A DNA stretch of 64,000 nucleotides from Acidobacteriota bacterium (GCA_020199835.1 JAIVJV010000012.1:124001-188000), one strand, 5' to 3'. Positions 18,056 to 26,746 are shown, counted from the first letter of the stretch. Numbers and translations are program-made. Notes: generated by a model not told the origin, from the sequence alone.

Positions 18056-19663
18056 ATGACTCGCGTTGCTCGCCTCTACAGCTTAAGTAGACGTGTACCT
18101 TATTTACTCATCATCGCAGTTGTGATGGTTTCTCTCACGAACGCTACTAACCGCCCCAGCTCGCATCGTGCTCAGGCGCCGAATCCTTACGACGTGGGGC
18201 AATGGGAATTGAGCTTCACCGCCGCTGCCTCAATGTCGCACGCAGCCGTATTGCCAAACGGAAAAGTTTTGTATTGGACGGGGAACACTCCTCCTGTCAC
18301 TGATAGTCATCTCTGGAATTGCGTGATCAGCAACGGTCTTTGTGATCCGGATGTGGCCGGAAACAACAAGGAGGCAATTCCTTACAGCACCGTCGAATTG
18401 TTTTGCAGTGGCCACTCCCACTTGCCTGATGGGCGTTTGTTTGTCGCTGGTGGAATCTCGCCCACGATCTTCGGCACCCCTTTGACGACGATCTTCAACC
18501 TGAGTCCCTCATCTTCGTCACCTCCGCCCGCCACGAGTGGTCCAACCATGACGAATGGACGCTGGTACCCAACGACAGTGACACTCGGCAACGGCGAGAC
18601 TGGGATTGTATCGGGCATCTATTGCCCGACCCCCGGCTCACCCTGCGGAACGGTCTTTAACACAATTCCGGAGGTGATAAACAGTGCGGGTACATCACTG
18701 CGGACTCTTTCCACAGCGCCGGAACCGGCAAACGAACTGGCTCTTTATCCGTGGCTTTACCTGGGGTCGGACGGTCGCGTTTTTCGCGCGGGACCGTTAT
18801 CCCCGTCACGTTGGTTAGATACAGCCGGAACCGGTGCATGGGGTACGACTGTAAAGCCCCACTTTAATGGTGCGGCGATACCGAATCGCGACTTTGGCGC
18901 TGCCGTGATGTACAGGCCTGATGAGGTGCTGATAACCGGCGGAGGTCAGTACCCGGGGCCGACAAATACTTCGGAGACCATCAATCTGAAGAACGAGATC
19001 GGTGACTGGACGGCTACAACCGAACCAATGGAGTATGCCCGGCGGCATCACAATCTCACCATCCTCGCAAATGGACAAGTGTTGGCAACAGGTGGAACAG
19101 ATGGTGAAGGGTTTAATAATACCTGCGCCAAGAATGTAGTCTATCCCGCCGAGTTGTGGGACCCGGATAAGGGCACTTGGACCACGATGGCCAGCATGAG
19201 CATAAGACGGCTGTACCACTCAGTTGCAGTCCTGCTCATTGATGGCAGGGTGCTTGTCGGAGGTACGACCTTTGAATCTGCCACTCCGGGCTGCGACCCG
19301 ACTCTGACCCAAACTCAGCAAGAGATTTTCAGTCCTCGATATCTCTTCAATCCTGATGGTACGCCGGCGTCGCGACCGAGGATCACCAGCGCACCAGCGA
19401 CGATCAGCTATGGGCCACAGTTTTTCGTAGGCACACCCAGTTCCTTCAGTATCGCCAAGGTGACCATGGTGCGTCTGTCGTCGGTAACGCACTCGGTTAA
19501 CATGAATCAGCGTTTTAACCAGCTTACTTTTTCGCGTGTCGGATCCGGCTTGCGTGTCAATTCACCCACCGATCCCAACGTGTGTCCTCCGGGGCATTAC
19601 ATGCTGTTCATCATCAACAGCGCGGGCGTTCCGTCTGTAGCCAAGATTGTGCAGATCCAATAG
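18056..19663 (+). CDS. Exported radical-copper oxidase (galactose/glyoxal oxidase type)
   Basis: 535 residues from ATG 18056, behind AAAGG. N-terminal signal segment ~13-31, then a seven-bladed kelch-type propeller and a C-terminal DUF1929-type beta domain. The residues that build the Cys-Tyr radical copper site are all present: C117 (LFCSGHSH), Y171 (GRWYPTT), Y387/H388 (RRLYHSVAVLL) and H479 (VTHSVNMNQR). Such enzymes oxidise primary alcohols or aldehydes and release hydrogen peroxide. Its stop codon overlaps the ribosome-binding site of a SCO1-type copper protein, so the pair form an operon whose second member could load copper. Substrate unknown; glyoxal-oxidase-like is a closer match than sugar-specific. 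Confidence 0.9.
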   Translation: MTRVARLYSLSRRVPYLLIIAVVMVSLTNATNRPSSHRAQAPNPYDVGQWELSFTAAASMSHAAVLPNGKVLYWTGNTPPVTDSHLWNCVISNGLCDPDVAGNNKEAIPYSTVELFCSGHSHLPDGRLFVAGGISPTIFGTPLTTIFNLSPSSSSPPPATSGPTMTNGRWYPTTVTLGNGETGIVSGIYCPTPGSPCGTVFNTIPEVINSAGTSLRTLSTAPEPANELALYPWLYLGSDGRVFRAGPLSPSRWLDTAGTGAWGTTVKPHFNGAAIPNRDFGAAVMYRPDEVLITGGGQYPGPTNTSETINLKNEIGDWTATTEPMEYARRHHNLTILANGQVLATGGTDGEGFNNTCAKNVVYPAELWDPDKGTWTTMASMSIRRLYHSVAVLLIDGRVLVGGTTFESATPGCDPTLTQTQQEIFSPRYLFNPDGTPASRPRITSAPATISYGPQFFVGTPSSFSIAKVTMVRLSSVTHSVNMNQRFNQLTFSRVGSGLRVNSPTDPNVCPPGHYMLFIINSAGVPSVAKIVQIQ

Positions 19664-19674
19664 GAGGGATGAAA

Positions 19675-20301
19675 ATGAGTATCACAAAGCTCAAATCTCT
19701 CTTGGCCCTGGGCGGGCTCATTTTAGTGATGGTGGCGCCCGTGGAGGCCCAACAGTCTGAACAGCATCGTCATGGTCACACCAGCTCACCAGCGCCGAAA
19801 AATAAGGAGATCAAACCGCTACCGATACCAACGCTAACGATTCCAGATGTGGAGGTGTTGGACCAGGAAGGGCGGAAACAAAAGTTCTACACGGATCTCG
19901 TTAAAGGCAAGATCGTAGTAATTAATTTTGTGTTTACGACTTGCAAATCGATGTGCCCTCTGCTGGCGACTAACTTTTCCAGGTTACAAACTGCGTTGGG
20001 TGAACGCCTGAATAAAGAAGTATTTTTAATTTCAGTCAGCACTGACCCGGAAACGGACTCGCCGGAAAGGTTAAAAGCGTGGGGCGAGAAGTTTAAAGCG
20101 AAAGACGGTTGGACGTTTGTAACCGGAAACAAGGAACAACTCACGCCAATCCTGCAGGTCTTCACCGGAGATGGACCACGAACGGGTTACCACATTCCGT
20201 CGTTATACGTCGTCAACGGTTTGAAGAATGCTCATCGACCCGCTTACGGATTCGAATCGGCGGAAAATGTGCTCAAACTGATCGATGAGTTGGCAAACTA
20301 G
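19675..20301 (+). CDS. SCO1/SenC-type copper-binding thioredoxin-fold protein
   Basis: 208 residues. Start ATG 19675 lies 7 nt after GGAGG, which itself overlaps the stop of the upstream oxidase; ATG 19669 is two codons earlier. A signal peptide ends near VEA-QQ, followed by a His-rich HRHGH stretch. The thioredoxin-like fold carries the copper-binding set C90-x3-C94 (TTCKSMCP) and H173 (GYHIPSLYVVN). The family usually metallates cytochrome oxidase CuA. Here no oxidase subunit is near, so delivery of copper to the co-encoded radical-copper enzyme is the simplest inference. Confidence 0.9.
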   Translation: MSITKLKSLLALGGLILVMVAPVEAQQSEQHRHGHTSSPAPKNKEIKPLPIPTLTIPDVEVLDQEGRKQKFYTDLVKGKIVVINFVFTTCKSMCPLLATNFSRLQTALGERLNKEVFLISVSTDPETDSPERLKAWGEKFKAKDGWTFVTGNKEQLTPILQVFTGDGPRTGYHIPSLYVVNGLKNAHRPAYGFESAENVLKLIDELAN

Positions 20302-21069
20302 GAGAGAGAACGTTTTGACGGCTGAAACGTCGAGTAATACTGACTGGTATCATTTAGTAGAAGGTGGTGAAGTGTCGTCAAGGAACTTAAAATCCGTTGT
20401 CCGCAAGGACGTGCGGGTTCGACTCCCGCCCTCGGCACCACAACAGGATCAATAGTTTACAGGCACTCATCGATCATCTTTAAACACGCCGTTTTCTCCG
20501 TTGGGTGCCTATGGTGTGCCAACTTTTAATCAACTATCGCCGAACAATGGCTGTCATAAGCAAAGGCACTGAAACCTATCTTCTTCTAACGGGAATCCAG
20601 ACGGACACTCCTGTGAAGCTTGGAGCAAACACGGAATTACTACCAGCCACCTGCCACCTTTGGCATACTCATCGGGACTAACGGACTATAATTTGAACGG
20701 CTGCAACGGCTGCAAAGAGGTTTATCACTTTCTCACCGATCCCAACTATCGCGGCGACACGCATTATCCCGCTTGGGACAGGCTTGATGATCGCGGTTGG
20801 GCACTTGGCCCGGATGATATGGAGAAAGTAAGTGAGGGCGAGCGGGCTGTGGGTTTCTGACCCTCACGCCCACGGATCAAACTACTTCTCATATGGAATC
20901 TTGTTCTCCTCCAGCCATTGCTTCACCTCGTAATAATCTGTAAATCGCTCCCCTATTAGCTGGAGCAATAGATCATCCTCTTGGGACTCATCAGGCATTT
21001 GTTTCTGCCACCAGAAGGCGGAACATTTTTGTAGCCTCTTGTAACCTTAAACACTAGCAGTAGGACCTC
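20302..21069. other. 768-bp region with attachment site and no firm gene
   Basis: Contains the second tRNA-Leu 3' copy (20385-20446) and its downstream homology to ~20528. A 66-codon open frame at 20660-20860 (NLNGCNGCKEVYHF, DRGWALGPDD) has a protein-like composition, but no ribosome-binding site or known family. It could be the tail of a lost gene. Confidence 0.45.
20385..20446 (+). other. Putative attachment site: exact 62-bp copy of tRNA-Leu 3' part
   Basis: Identical over 62 nt to 16060-16121, beginning in the anticodon loop and ending after CCA plus CAACAG. The 5' half of the tRNA is absent, so this is not a functional tRNA. It marks the right end of the segment carrying the phosphoesterase, oxidase and SCO1 genes. 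Confidence 0.85.
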
Positions 21070-21396
21070 TCAGTCACGCCCGGCAATATAATCCTCGATG
21101 GTTGTCTTAGCCTCTGTAAACGTAGCCCCGTTCTGTTCTCGGTATAGCTGGATAGCTCGGAGCTTCGTCTCCGGGTCGTCGGCCAAAGCCATCACTTCCT
21201 CGGACAATCCGCTTGGAGTGCGCGTTTGATACTCAAGGTTGAGGTTCTTGAGCAACAAATCGACTTTAGATTCCAAGCGACGCAGGCGGACTCTGTCCGA
21301 AGGTTTGAACATGGAGTACGCCGCCGTTCCGCCGGCGAAGGCCATGACGATTATCGAGATCCAAACTAAGTCCCAAAATTCTAGCAATGCAAGCAT
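21070..21396 (-). CDS. Small membrane-anchored protein
   Basis: 108 residues. One N-terminal transmembrane helix (~8-28, WISIIVMAFAGGTAAY) is followed by a basic/coiled segment (RRLESKVDLLLKNLNLEY) and a short helical C-terminus (KLRAIQLYREQNGATFTEAK) that resembles the ribosomal L7/L12-like helical motif seen in many small hypothetical proteins. ATG 21396. No partner gene is adjacent; it sits inside the att-bounded region. Function not recognised. Confidence 0.7.
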   Translation of the reverse strand: MLALLEFWDLVWISIIVMAFAGGTAAYSMFKPSDRVRLRRLESKVDLLLKNLNLEYQTRTPSGLSEEVMALADDPETKLRAIQLYREQNGATFTEAKTTIEDYIAGRD

Positions 21397-21485
21397 TGGG
21401 TAGTATCTCGCCGTTTGAAATTATCCGTTTCGTGGACGACGGCGCACGGGAGTGCGGTACTTGAGCAAGTCTTTGTGCCTTGTGT

Positions 21486-21749
21486 TTAGCATGTACCCGC
21501 CCTCAAGAGTAGTTCGGCGGCGACGGCTTGGCCTACACCTTCAAGTTTGGGACGTTCACCGTACGACCAAAAAGCCGATAGCACCTCACATGCTTCTGCG
21601 TAGTCGCCCCGGTTCTCAAACTCCCTCGCCAGCTCACAGCATAGCTCCGCACGGCCTCCCACACTGAGGCTTGGATTGACTAACTCCCGTAAGAGTGAGG
21701 GTCGTAAAGTCATGTGAGAACTTAGTTTTCTGGACAGACTGCGCCGCAA
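21486..21749 (-). pseudogene. Decayed N-terminal fragment of a TPR/receiver regulator
   Basis: 87 codons matching the first ~75 residues of the regulator at 8920-10806: LLRELVNPSLSVGGRAELCC against LLHQILDPNISIDERALLRC, then LAREFENRGDYAEACEVL against LAKQFEEVGNYEAARDAM, and AAELLLRAGT against TAEVLLRTGT. It stops just after the GT, where the parent continues for over 500 residues. It is a diverged paralogue cut short, not a recent copy. Confidence 0.75.
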
Positions 21750-22092
21750 ATCTTACGCACTCACTCACGCTCTTGCAAGAAAAGTTCCTGTGGTCTTCCG
21801 GCGCGGTATCGCCGCCGAGTCAAACAACAACGTCAACGTCCAGTCTCACAATGACGATCATCCTGACGATCATTACTCTGATTCGTTAGACCATCGGTTA
21901 CTGCGTTCAGGGATATACAACCGCGTCCTAAGTAGGACTAAGTAGGAGTGTGTCTCTCTACCGCATTTACAAAATCTTGCATGGTTTGAGTATTGCGATG
22001 CCTGTTCGCCAGCAGATATAACCCGTCCATTGCCAATCTGTGGCGTGATAGAGCTTTGAGCAGTCCCACGCATCGCCCAGAGGTGTGGTCGG

Positions 22093-22135
22093 GGGCATCA
22101 CTTAAACTCGTGAGGTAGCGGTGATGCCCTTTTTT
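22093..22135 (+). terminator. Strong intrinsic terminator without an upstream gene
   Basis: GGGCATCAC (22093-22101) pairs with GTGATGCCC (22121-22129) over 9 bp and is followed by TTTTTT. No plus-strand gene ends upstream within 1.7 kb, so it may end a small RNA or be left over from a lost gene. Confidence 0.75.
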
Positions 22136-22174
22136 ATTCGGTTGGGAACGAGAGCGACAAACTTGGGGGCAGTC

Positions 22175-22197
22175 TCGACTCCCGCCCTCGGCACCAC
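22175..22197 (+). other. Short remnant of tRNA-Leu 3' end
   Basis: TCGACTCCCGCCCTCGGCAC plus CAC: 23 nt identical to the T-arm/acceptor end of tRNA-Leu (16093-16115 region). It is the shortest of the four copies and probably a scar of an old insertion or excision. Confidence 0.7.
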
Positions 22198-22373
22198 GCT
22201 CAACCTTTCTGTTACAGCTGCTTTCATTGTTCCACGAATTTCATACATGCGCGTTACTGCGCGAGACTTCTCAACAGCTTTTCTGACACGGTCCGTGGGG
22301 CACGAGCATAGACTCTCGTGACGTTTGCCATTGAGTGGCCCAGGAGACGCGATGGGTTTTTCTCAAAGAGTCG

Positions 22374-22412
22374 GGTGCGAGGACGGGATTCGAACCCGCA
22401 ACTCCAACGTGG
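22374..22412 (-). other. Possible tRNA 3' remnant
   Basis: On the minus strand GCGGG-TTCGAAT-CCCGT forms a T-arm, followed by CCTCGCACC as an acceptor 3' strand. No matching 5' acceptor strand or paired anticodon stem is found upstream, so this is at most a fragment of another tRNA. Confidence 0.35.
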
Positions 22413-22569
22413 GGACATTCAGCAGACGCTATCGCAGGTAACGCGTTTCATGTAAGATTGAGGCCAATTAGAAAATGACGTATTAAGAATTAACGGCGAG
22501 TGCCGAACCCTTAGTCGGCTTCCTTCAAACCAGCCCGAGTCTAAGAATCAAGATCAGGTAGTCGTACCG

Positions 22570-23631
22570 ATGAAAATTCCAACTGAGCCAATCGGAAGTA
22601 TTCCCCGACCGCTTTCACTTCTCGCGGCGATCGGAGATCGAGATGGAACGGACCCGGCCTTGAATCCGCTCTACGAGGCGGCTATTCGCGACACCATCGA
22701 GCGGTTTGAGGCCACCGGGTCGCCGGTGGTGACCGATGGGGAGCAGAGGAAGTATCACAACTTCTGGACTTACTGCGTGCATGGTCTGGAGAACACATCT
22801 CCTGACGGCTTCAAAATTCCTTTTACCGCGGGGCATACGCGGCGCATGCTCCGGCTGACCGCTGGACCATTCCGTTACAAGCGAAGGGCTGACAGCTACC
22901 TTGACGTAGCCCTGCGCTACGCTCATGTGCCGGTTAAACAGGCAGTCATTTCGCCTTCTGCTCTTAGTCTCATGTACCCACCCGAGGAGATCCCCGGTTA
23001 TACACGCGAGCAGTTCATCGACGACTTACTGCGCGAGCATGAATCCGAGGTTCGTGCTTGTCTGCGGAACGGCGCGCACAAGGTGCAGATCGACTTCACA
23101 GAAGGACGACTTGCAATCAAAATTGATCCGTCAGGGACTCTGCTTCATAGCTTTATCGATCTCAACAACCTGGCCTTATCCCGGTTCAACGAAGAAGAGC
23201 GAATGCGAATCGGGGTGCATACTTGTCCGGGTGGCGATCGTGACTCAACTCATAGCGCAGAGGTGGACTATGCAGACCTCTTACCGCACCTGTTTGAGTT
23301 AATGGCCGGAAACTTCTACATTGCATTGGCAGGCGAAAAGGATCGTATCGAGGTCTTGAAGATCATTCGTGCTCACCTGAAGGCGAATCAACGCGTATTC
23401 GTCGGAGTCATCGCGCCTATCGATCCACGGATTGAGACGCCGGAAGAGGTTTGCGAGCGCGTGCTTGAGGCGGCCGAGTACATTCCGATAGCACAACTGG
23501 GCACTACGGACGATTGCGGCTTCTCGCCATTTTCCGATGACACGTCGACGACTCGCGATACAGCGTTTGAAAAGATTCGAGCGCGGGTGGTTGGAACGGC
23601 CATGGCATCCCAGTTGCTCGGAGACCGTTAA
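22570..23631 (+). CDS. Core MetE-like (cobalamin-independent methionine synthase family) protein
   Basis: 353 residues with the C-terminal (catalytic) TIM-barrel of MetE only; full MetE is ~750 residues. The four zinc ligands are conserved: H217 and C219 (GVHTCPGGDRD), E256 (ALAGEKDR) and C316 (TTDDCGFSPF). The family transfers a methyl group to a zinc-bound thiol. Single-domain members use methyl donors other than folate polyglutamates, or act on other thiols. Its stop overlaps the start of a hybrid sensor kinase by one base (TAATG), indicating tight co-expression. It lies between two tRNA-Leu 3' remnants, so it may be acquired cargo. Confidence 0.87.
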   Translation: MKIPTEPIGSIPRPLSLLAAIGDRDGTDPALNPLYEAAIRDTIERFEATGSPVVTDGEQRKYHNFWTYCVHGLENTSPDGFKIPFTAGHTRRMLRLTAGPFRYKRRADSYLDVALRYAHVPVKQAVISPSALSLMYPPEEIPGYTREQFIDDLLREHESEVRACLRNGAHKVQIDFTEGRLAIKIDPSGTLLHSFIDLNNLALSRFNEEERMRIGVHTCPGGDRDSTHSAEVDYADLLPHLFELMAGNFYIALAGEKDRIEVLKIIRAHLKANQRVFVGVIAPIDPRIETPEEVCERVLEAAEYIPIAQLGTTDDCGFSPFSDDTSTTRDTAFEKIRARVVGTAMASQLLGDR

Positions 23632-25346
23632 TGCCGACAAAAGATGATGAGGAGCAACTACTTCGTTCCGTTGCTCAACAGAATGCCCAGAGCATTTACA
23701 TTGCGCGGCGAAGAGCCGAAGAGGCGTTGCGCAAACAGACTGACTGGTTACGGGTCACTCTCTCTAGTATCGGTGACGGGGTTATCAGCACCGACGTCGA
23801 AGGTCGCGTCACATTCATGAACCGAGTGGCCGAATCCCTCACCGGTTGGGCCGAGAGCGAGGCGTTAGGACGCTCTCTAACAGAGATCTTCCAAATCGTT
23901 ACCGAACAGAGCCGCGAGCCCGTCGAGAATCCTGCGCAGCGAGCGTTGAACGCGGGCATCATCGTTGGGTTGGCAAACCACACCATCCTAATTGCGAAAG
24001 ACGGCACGGAATGGCCCATTGACGACAGCGCCGCCCCGATCCGAAGTGAAAAAGGTGAAGTGCTTGGAGCCGTCATAATTTTTCGCGACATTTCTGAACG
24101 CAAGCGGATGGAATTAGAGCGGGAGCGGCTGCTCGCGGCCGCTCAAACGGCGCAAAAAGAAGCCGAACAAGCAAACCGGCTTAAAGATGAGTTTCTCGCC
24201 ACGGCTTCCCATGAACTACGTACGCCACTGACCGCAGTGGTAGGTTGGTCGCGCATGCTGCGCACCGGAAAGCTGGATGACGAGAGTGTTGCGCGCGCTT
24301 TGGAAGCGATTGAGCGAAATGCCACTCTCCAAACCAAACTGATTGACGATCTCCTCGACGTCTCGCGTATCATTACTGGCAAACTAACCCTGGATCGACG
24401 CCCAATCGAATTAGCTCACGTCGTCAGCGACGCTGTGAACACTGTTCGCCCGGTCGCGGACGCTAAAAACATCGAAATTGAGACGAGGTTTGACACCCAG
24501 GCCGGGCCAGTGCTCGGCGATGCAAATCGTCTTCAGCAGGTAGTGTGGAACTTGCTTTCTAACGCCGTTAAGTTCACACCAAAGAATGGCCGCATTGAAG
24601 TCGCGCTGCAGCGTGTAAATTCTGAGGTTGAGGTTTCTGTTGCCGATTCAGGTGAAGGGATAAGCAGCGAGTTTTTGCCCTACGTTTTTGATCGATTTCG
24701 TCAGGGCGACGGCAAAACAACCAGACTGCATAGCGGCCTTGGCCTCGGCCTGGCTATTGTTCGCCAACTGGTTGAGTTGCACGGCGGCACAGTTAACGCG
24801 CATAGCGATGGGCCAGGACACGGCGCGATCTTTAAACTGCGATTGCCTGTTCTTAGCATCAATAGTGCGCCTGGCAATACGACCGCTGCCGGCGACCTAA
24901 CACTGACAAGAGCGAGAGTCACGGATGGGCTAAGCATCGACTGCGGGCCCACACTCGACGGTGTGCGCGTGCTCGTGGTTGATGACGACTCTGATACTCG
25001 TCAGATGTTGAAGGCGGTACTGTCCGAGTGCCAGGCGGACGTGATCACAGCCGCCTCTGCTGCAGAAGCTATCCAGGAGATTGAGCGACGAAAACCGGAT
25101 GTGCTGGTCAGCGACCTCGGGATGCCGGAACAGGACGGTTACGAATTGATCAAGAACGTTAGGGAGATGGAATCCGTCGACCACACGGCGAGGATTCCCG
25201 CCCTCGCGCTAACGGCGTATGCTAAAGCCGAAGATCGAGTCCGTGCGTTAACAGGTGGCTATCAAGTACATCTATCAAAGCCAGTGGAGCCTGCCGAATT
25301 TGTGCTTGTAGTCGCAAACCTTGTGGGCCGGGGACAGAGTAGCTAA
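23631..25346 (+). CDS. PAS hybrid histidine kinase with receiver domain
   Basis: 571 residues, no membrane segment, so cytoplasmic. Short coiled coil 15-40, PAS domain ~40-155, HisKA with H194 (ASHELRTPL), HATPase_c with N311 (NLLSNAVKF), D339 (DSGEG) and GLGLGL (369-374), then a receiver ~445-565 with D495 (VSDLGMP) and K550. All residues for autophosphorylation and relay are present. Translation is coupled to the preceding MetE-like gene. A separate output regulator is not adjacent; the TPR/HTH/receiver protein at 8.9 kb is a candidate only by proximity. Confidence 0.93.
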   Translation: MPTKDDEEQLLRSVAQQNAQSIYIARRRAEEALRKQTDWLRVTLSSIGDGVISTDVEGRVTFMNRVAESLTGWAESEALGRSLTEIFQIVTEQSREPVENPAQRALNAGIIVGLANHTILIAKDGTEWPIDDSAAPIRSEKGEVLGAVIIFRDISERKRMELERERLLAAAQTAQKEAEQANRLKDEFLATASHELRTPLTAVVGWSRMLRTGKLDDESVARALEAIERNATLQTKLIDDLLDVSRIITGKLTLDRRPIELAHVVSDAVNTVRPVADAKNIEIETRFDTQAGPVLGDANRLQQVVWNLLSNAVKFTPKNGRIEVALQRVNSEVEVSVADSGEGISSEFLPYVFDRFRQGDGKTTRLHSGLGLGLAIVRQLVELHGGTVNAHSDGPGHGAIFKLRLPVLSINSAPGNTTAAGDLTLTRARVTDGLSIDCGPTLDGVRVLVVDDDSDTRQMLKAVLSECQADVITAASAAEAIQEIERRKPDVLVSDLGMPEQDGYELIKNVREMESVDHTARIPALALTAYAKAEDRVRALTGGYQVHLSKPVEPAEFVLVVANLVGRGQSS

Positions 25347-25888
25347 TCGTGTCAGCCGACGCCCATCCTCCACACCAGCTCTGGGTAATGCGCGCGATGA
25401 GGCAGTGACTTCTATTTAGGCCCGTTCTGCGATCTCCGCGATGCTGACATAACGTCCGTTGTCTGAAAGGACGTGCGGGTTCGACTTTCGCCCTCGGCAC
25501 CAGCAGCCCAATCTAATTGCTCTAGTTATTGACTTGCTCGCAGTAGCGCTCTGACGCATCAGATGAATCCTGACGAAAAGAGAGTCTCAGAAAGTTTTCA
25601 ATAGGGTTTTGGGGATTTCCCAGGAACCAGAGGGCGAGAGAAAGGCTCTCCACTTGACGCCGCCGCTAGGGCAAATTTCCCGTATACAAATCGCTTGTGT
25701 TGGGTAGCTTATTTCTCTTTGTGCAATGTGATGAGTGTGGGTTCGGTGATAAAGTGAAATTAGCACCTTATACGTGAACGACGCGAATCCATCCCACGAC
25801 CTGAGAGAATCCCACGCAGCCCGCCCGCTGTTGGAACCAAGTCGGGACGCGCGGTGCCTTTCGTCGGCTCACGTCACAGCTTCTGTTT
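25347..25888. other. 542-bp intergenic region with fourth tRNA-Leu remnant
   Basis: Contains the degenerate tRNA-Leu 3' copy at 25455-25502. The remainder shows no gene; the distal half presumably carries the promoter of the TIGR02587 pair. Confidence 0.5.
25455..25502 (+). other. Degenerate attachment-site copy of tRNA-Leu 3' end
   Basis: 48 nt matching the tRNA from the anticodon stem to CCA with four substitutions, including CC to TT in the T-arm. It is the most diverged of the long copies, hence probably the oldest, and marks the right edge of the hotspot. Confidence 0.75.
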
Positions 25889-26746
25889 ATGTCGCCTCGC
25901 AAGTCCACAAAAATGAAAGCGCGCTCGATCACTGAATCACTGCAGGAATACGGACGCGGTGTGGCAGGTGGCCTGATGTTCAGCCTTCCTCTGCTGTACA
26001 CCATGGAAGTGTGGTGGGCGGGACTTAACACTCATCCTTACCGGCTGCTGGCCTATGTATTGACAACGTTCCTTTTGTTACTTGGCTACAATCGATATGC
26101 GGGTTTAAGGCACGATGCGAACATGACGGGAGTCGCAATCGACTCCGTCGAAGAAATGGGCATCGGTCTTTTACTGGCAGCCCTAGTTCTCTTTCTTTTG
26201 GGGCGTATTACCTTCGAGATGCCAATCAATGAGATTGCCGGAGTCATCGTGGTGGAAGCCATGACTGTAGCAATCGGTGTTTCTGTCGGCACGGCGCAGC
26301 TTGGCGCTGGTGGGAAGGACGAAGGAATGGGACGGGATTCGGAAAAGGACGGAATTCATTTCGGTGCCCAGATTGTTTTTGCCTTCTGTGGCGCCGTGCT
26401 CTTTGCGGCGAACCTCGCGCCCACTGAAGAAATCGTCATCATTGGAATTCAGACGTCCTGGTTGAAACTAATAGGGGTTGCAGTGTTTTCGCTTTTGATT
26501 GCCTTTCTGATTCTGCATTACAGCGATTTCAAAGGCGCGCGCGATTTTGTTCGCGCGGACCATCCAACACTTATTCTGCTAGGCACTGTGGTTACTTACG
26601 CGATTGCGTTAACCTCTTCGGCATTGATTCTCTGGTTCTTCGGTCGGTTTGACGGCGTGACAATGTTCACCGCGCTGGCTCAGACCGTGGCACTTGGATT
26701 AGCCGCGACACTCGGCGCCTCCGCTGGAAGGCTATTGCTGCAATGA
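25889..26746 (+). CDS. TIGR02587-family membrane protein (copy 1)
   Basis: 285 residues with about seven to nine hydrophobic helices. Shared family phrases are LPLLYTMEVWWAG near residue 30 and NLAPTEEIVIIGIQ near 175. The family is known from a conserved two-gene neighbourhood with TIGR02588 and has no assigned function. The next gene starts inside its stop codon (ATGA), the expected pairing. A diverged second copy lies at 35739. An acidic/basic hydrophilic loop around 140-155 separates the two membrane halves. Confidence 0.85.
   Translation: MSPRKSTKMKARSITESLQEYGRGVAGGLMFSLPLLYTMEVWWAGLNTHPYRLLAYVLTTFLLLLGYNRYAGLRHDANMTGVAIDSVEEMGIGLLLAALVLFLLGRITFEMPINEIAGVIVVEAMTVAIGVSVGTAQLGAGGKDEGMGRDSEKDGIHFGAQIVFAFCGAVLFAANLAPTEEIVIIGIQTSWLKLIGVAVFSLLIAFLILHYSDFKGARDFVRADHPTLILLGTVVTYAIALTSSALILWFFGRFDGVTMFTALAQTVALGLAATLGASAGRLLLQ

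Larger units (their letters stand above)
21750..22569. other. 820-bp gene-free region with tRNA fragments and a terminator
   Basis: No credible coding frame. It holds an orphan intrinsic terminator (22093-22135), a 23-nt tRNA-Leu 3' remnant (22175-22197) and a possible tRNA 3' remnant on the minus strand (22374-22412). The last ~120 nt should contain the promoter of the MetE-like operon; no riboswitch was recognised. Confidence 0.55.

Noticed and set aside
20385..20446. Second functional tRNA-Leu
   Set aside because: Only the part from the anticodon loop onward is present; the acceptor 5' strand and D-arm are missing.
22440..22569. SAM or cobalamin riboswitch upstream of the MetE-like gene
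   Set aside because: No conserved box or paired elements of either class could be recognised in the leader.
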